Shown here: positions 61,239 through 64,000 of the stretch, one piece after another
How the letters are laid out: each line of letters begins with the position of its first letter
Position numbering within the stretch: the first letter of the stretch is position 1
Origin: Caballeronia sp. SL2Y3
GTDB lineage: Bacteria > Pseudomonadota > Gammaproteobacteria > Burkholderiales > Burkholderiaceae
Assembly: GCF_022879575.1 (NCBI RefSeq)
Contig: NZ_CP084260.1
Location: forward strand, 930,001 to 994,000
DNA: 64,000 nt
Direction: 5' to 3'
Notes under the pieces: generated by a model
The model's database searches: none
The model's input: only the letters and a program-made list of their open reading frames with translations
What the model was told of the DNA's origin: nothing
Translations under genes and position numbers: made by a program

Positions 61239-63326
61239 ATGAGTCTCGTCGAACTAAAAGTACCCGACATCGGCGACTTCTCCGATGTCGATGTCATCGA
61301 AGTCAATATTCAGCCCGGCGACGTCATCGAAAAGGAACAGGGCGTCATCACGCTCGAAACCGACAAGGCGACGATGGAAGTGCCCGCCGACGTGGCAGGC
61401 ACCATCAAGGAAGTGAAGGTCAAGCAGGGCGACAAGGTTTCGCAAGGCTCGGTCATCGCGATGGTCGAAACCGAAGGCGCGGCGGCCGGGTCGGGCGCGC
61501 CGGCCGGCGGCGCGCCGAAGGAAGCATCGACGGCCCGGCCCGCTCCCGCTGCGCCTGCTGCTTCGGGCGGCGGCACGCAGGAGGTGAAGGTGCCGGATAT
61601 CGGCGACTTCACGGACATTCCGATCATCGAAGTCCACGTGAAGCCGGGCGATACGGTCGAGAAGGAACAGTCGCTCATCACGCTGGAATCCGACAAGGCG
61701 ACGATGGACGTGCCTTCGCCCGCAGCCGGCACCGTCAAGGAACTGAAGGTGAAGGTCGGCGATAACGTGTCGGAAGGCACGCTGATCCTGACGCTCGAAG
61801 GCCAGGGCGGCGGCACGACCTATGTGCCGACGAACCCGGCGGCCGCCGCGCCGCAACCCGCCGAGAAGGCAACCGCCGCGCCCGCGCCGCAAGCGGGCAG
61901 CTATTCCGGCTCGGCGGATGTCGAATGCGAGATGCTCGTGCTCGGCGCCGGCCCCGGCGGCTACTCGGCGGCGTTCCGCTCCGCCGATCTCGGCATGAAG
62001 ACCGTGCTCGTCGAACGTTATTCGACGCTCGGCGGCGTGTGTCTGAACGTCGGCTGCATTCCGTCGAAGGCGCTGCTGCACACCGCGCTCGTCATGGATG
62101 AAACGCATGAGCTCGCGGAACACGGCATCACCTTCGGCAAGCCGACCATCGACCTCGACAAGCTGCGCGGTTTCAAGGAAGGCGTCGTCAAGAAGCTGAC
62201 GGGCGGCCTCGCGGGCATGGCGAAGGCGCGCAAGGTGCAGGTGGTGACGGGCGTCGGCACCTTCGTCGATCCGCATCACATGGAAGTGCAGGGCGCGGAT
62301 GGCAAGAAGGTCGTCAAGTTCCAGAAGGCGATCATCGCGGCGGGCTCGCAGGCGGTGAAGCTGCCGTTCTTCCCGGATGACCCGCGCGTCGTCGATTCCA
62401 CCGGCGCGCTCGAACTGCGTCAGTTGCCCAAGCGCATGCTGGTGGTGGGCGGCGGCATCATCGGTCTGGAGATGGCGACGGTCTATTCGACGCTCGGCGC
62501 ACAGATCGATGTCGTCGAAATGCTCGACGGCCTGATGATGGGCGCGGACCGCGATCTCGTGAAGGTGTGGGAGAAGTTCAACGCCAAGCGTTTCGCCAAC
62601 GTCATGCTGAAGACGAAGACCACGAAGGCCGAAGCGAAGGAAGACGGCATCTACGTGACCTTCGAAGGCGAGAAGGCGCCGGCGGAGCCGCAACGCTACG
62701 ACCTCGTGCTGTTGTCGGTCGGCCGCACGCCGAACGGCGGCAAGATCGGCGCGGACAAGGCGGGCGTCGCGGTGACGGAGCGCGGCTTCATCAACGTCGA
62801 CAAGCAGATGCGCACGAACGTCGAGCACATCTTCGCGATCGGCGATCTGGTCGGCCAGCCGATGCTCGCGCACAAGGCCGCGCACGAAGGCCACGTCGCG
62901 GCGGAAGCGGCGCGCGGCGAGAAGGCGTACTTCGACGCGATGCAGATTCCGTCGGTGGCCTACACCGATCCGGAAGTCGCGTGGGCGGGCAAGACAGAGG
63001 ACCAGTGCAAGGCCGAAGGCATCAAGTACGGCAAAGCGGTGTTCCCGTGGGCCGCGTCGGGCCGCGCGATCGCCAATGGCCGCGACGAGGGCTTCACCAA
63101 GCTGATCTTCGACGAAGAAACGCATCGCGTGATCGGCGGCGGCATCGTCGGCCTGAACGCGGGCGATCTGATCAGCGAAGTATGCCTCGCGATCGAAATG
63201 GGCGCGGATGCGACCGATATCGGCCGCACGATTCACCCGCACCCGACGCTCGGCGAGTCGATCGGCATGGCGGCCGAGCTTTACGAGGGCGTCTGTACGG
63301 ACCTGCCGCCGCAGCGCAAGAAGTAA
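61239..63326 (+). CDS. lpdA: Dihydrolipoyl dehydrogenase (E3) with two lipoyl domains
   Basis: E3 re-oxidises dihydrolipoyl groups with FAD and NAD+. The 695-residue protein has two lipoyl domains before the catalytic part: residues 1-76 (Lys43 in ETDKATMEV) and about 115-190 (Lys153 in ESDKATMDV). The FAD motif LGAGPGGYSAAFRSADLG, redox pair Cys268/Cys273 (GGVCLNVGCIPS), NAD-binding VGGGIIGLEMATVYSTLG and the C-terminal active-site HPHPTLGES follow. Typical E3 has about 470 residues, and the pdh-linked form in this group usually has one lipoyl domain. GGGGACACC supports the ATG at 61239. Confidence 0.96.
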   Translation: MSLVELKVPDIGDFSDVDVIEVNIQPGDVIEKEQGVITLETDKATMEVPADVAGTIKEVKVKQGDKVSQGSVIAMVETEGAAAGSGAPAGGAPKEASTARPAPAAPAASGGGTQEVKVPDIGDFTDIPIIEVHVKPGDTVEKEQSLITLESDKATMDVPSPAAGTVKELKVKVGDNVSEGTLILTLEGQGGGTTYVPTNPAAAAPQPAEKATAAPAPQAGSYSGSADVECEMLVLGAGPGGYSAAFRSADLGMKTVLVERYSTLGGVCLNVGCIPSKALLHTALVMDETHELAEHGITFGKPTIDLDKLRGFKEGVVKKLTGGLAGMAKARKVQVVTGVGTFVDPHHMEVQGADGKKVVKFQKAIIAAGSQAVKLPFFPDDPRVVDSTGALELRQLPKRMLVVGGGIIGLEMATVYSTLGAQIDVVEMLDGLMMGADRDLVKVWEKFNAKRFANVMLKTKTTKAEAKEDGIYVTFEGEKAPAEPQRYDLVLLSVGRTPNGGKIGADKAGVAVTERGFINVDKQMRTNVEHIFAIGDLVGQPMLAHKAAHEGHVAAEAARGEKAYFDAMQIPSVAYTDPEVAWAGKTEDQCKAEGIKYGKAVFPWAASGRAIANGRDEGFTKLIFDEETHRVIGGGIVGLNAGDLISEVCLAIEMGADATDIGRTIHPHPTLGESIGMAAELYEGVCTDLPPQRKK

Positions 63327-63350
63327 GGCAGTCGGTGGTCAGATGTGAGA

Positions 63351-63385
63351 AAGGCGCGTTCCCTTGGCGGGAACGCGCCTTTTTA
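63351..63385 (+). terminator. Rho-independent terminator of the pdh operon
   Basis: AAAGGCGCGTTCCC pairs with GGGAACGCGCCTTTTT about 25 bp after the lpdA stop. Confidence 0.9.
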
Positions 63386-63413
63386 TTTGGCGCGACGAGT
63401 CGTCGGTGCAAAG

Positions 63414-63440
63414 AAAAACCCGGCCGCAGCCGGGTTTCTC
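63414..63440 (-). terminator. Rho-independent terminator after the phasin gene
   Basis: AACCCGGC pairs with GCCGGGTT, extended by flanking A/T pairs. On the minus strand it is followed by TTTTTCTTT. Confidence 0.8.
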
Positions 63441-63474
63441 GTACAACGCTTACAGCACGAACAGTCGTTCGAAC

Positions 63475-64000
63475 TTAGGCGACCGTCGGGCGCTTTGCAG
63501 CGCGGGCAGCTTGTTCCGTCGCTTGCGTGGCAGCCTTCGTCGCGGCCGTGGCGGCTGCGTTGAAGTTGCTCTCGGCGATCTCGACAGCTTGCTTCGTTGC
63601 CTTGTGAACCGTTTCGTACGTCGTGTTGGCGGCGGTGATGGCCGACTTCATCACGGCGACGGCGGTTTCCGAACCGGCGGGCGCGTTCTTCGCGACGTTG
63701 TCGACGAGTGCCTGCACCTTGCGGTTCTGCTCTTCGTATTGCGTTTCGGCAACACGGGCGAACTCGGCTTGCGTGGCCGACGCGATTTCATACAGGTGAC
63801 GGCCGTACGACAGCACCTTCTCGGCGACCGGCTGCGTCAGGCTGGCTTGCAGCGCGAGCAGTTCTTGCGCGTCCTTCACGGACAGCGCGCGCTGGGCGTT
63901 TTCCTGGCCTTCGGCGAGCGTCGACTTGACGACTTGCAGGTTCAGTTCGACGAGCTTTTCCACGCCTTCGAACGCTTTGTTCGTCAGACCGAACAGCGTG
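63475..64000 (-). CDS. Phasin family protein (partial, runs off the right edge)
   Basis: The visible part, about 174 residues, begins inside TLFGLTNKAFEGVEKLVELN and continues NLQVVKSTLAEGQENAQRAL, the typical PHA granule-associated phasin sequence. It is helical with Ala-rich C-terminal heptads (AATAATKAATQATEQAARAA). Phasins coat polyhydroxyalkanoate granules and imply that the organism stores PHA. Only about 15-20 N-terminal residues are missing, beyond position 64000. A GTG at 63961 is in frame but internal, because family sequence continues upstream of it. Confidence 0.95.
   Translation of the reverse strand, partial: TLFGLTNKAFEGVEKLVELNLQVVKSTLAEGQENAQRALSVKDAQELLALQASLTQPVAEKVLSYGRHLYEIASATQAEFARVAETQYEEQNRKVQALVDNVAKNAPAGSETAVAVMKSAITAANTTYETVHKATKQAVEIAESNFNAAATAATKAATQATEQAARAAKRPTVA

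Overview
The window is about 64 kb of GC-rich chromosomal DNA with bacterial gene density and no mobile genes, rRNA or CRISPR. Gene content and protein sequence point to a beta-proteobacterium of the Burkholderia sensu lato group, most likely Paraburkholderia or Caballeronia. Signs of this are a phasin, adjacent DUF2950/DUF3300 genes, glnA-ntrB-ntrC, a pyruvate dehydrogenase operon next to a PAS-kinase/FixJ-type pair, UPF0391 and entericidin mini-proteins. The genus is inferred from memory of these families, not from a search.

Layout. 1-1000: the 3' end of an unidentified gene, then about 0.9 kb of degenerate direct repeats that include decayed copies of the 3' end of the adjacent EamA transporter gene. 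968-7720 (mostly minus strand): EamA transporter, L-lactate permease, small membrane protein and lipoproteins, and thiC behind a TPP riboswitch. 7989-10305: a second EamA exporter, a DUF4397 lipoprotein and an entericidin. 10460-14464: a NarL-type sensor kinase, two UPF0391 mini-proteins, a ferritin-like protein and two response regulators, which look like one stress/signalling neighbourhood. 14538-20555: two MFS transporters, a lipoprotein, a small gene with an in-frame amber codon, tRNA-Leu(UAA), a TMEM175-like channel, a YfcE-like phosphoesterase and the YggX iron-trafficking protein. 20647-32363: argA and hrpA diverging from one palindromic -10 box, a YncE-like beta-propeller protein, a sterol-desaturase-family protein, an EI24-domain protein, a molybdopterin-binding-domain protein, cutC and a rhodanese.

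32506-37068 is the nitrogen-control locus. An NtrC box and a sigma-54 promoter precede glnA, followed by ntrB and ntrC. Next come an exonuclease III gene and the high-affinity potassium system: a micro-ORF, then kdpF, kdpA, kdpB, kdpC and kdpD, without a following kdpE. 45934-53063 holds codA, prlC, folD and the DUF2950/DUF3300 pair. 53226-63326 holds a FixJ/FixL-like two-component system diverging from aceE-aceF-lpdA, in which the E3 subunit carries two lipoyl domains instead of the usual one or none. A phasin gene runs off the right edge.

The most unusual points are the repeat field at 112-1090, the double-lipoyl E3 whose second domain is almost identical in DNA to one in aceF, the absence of kdpE, the 31-residue tandem repeats at the N-terminus of HrpA, the shared argA/hrpA promoter that predicts leaderless transcripts, and the amber codon at 16449. 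I did not find a clearly new multi-gene system; most of the window is housekeeping.
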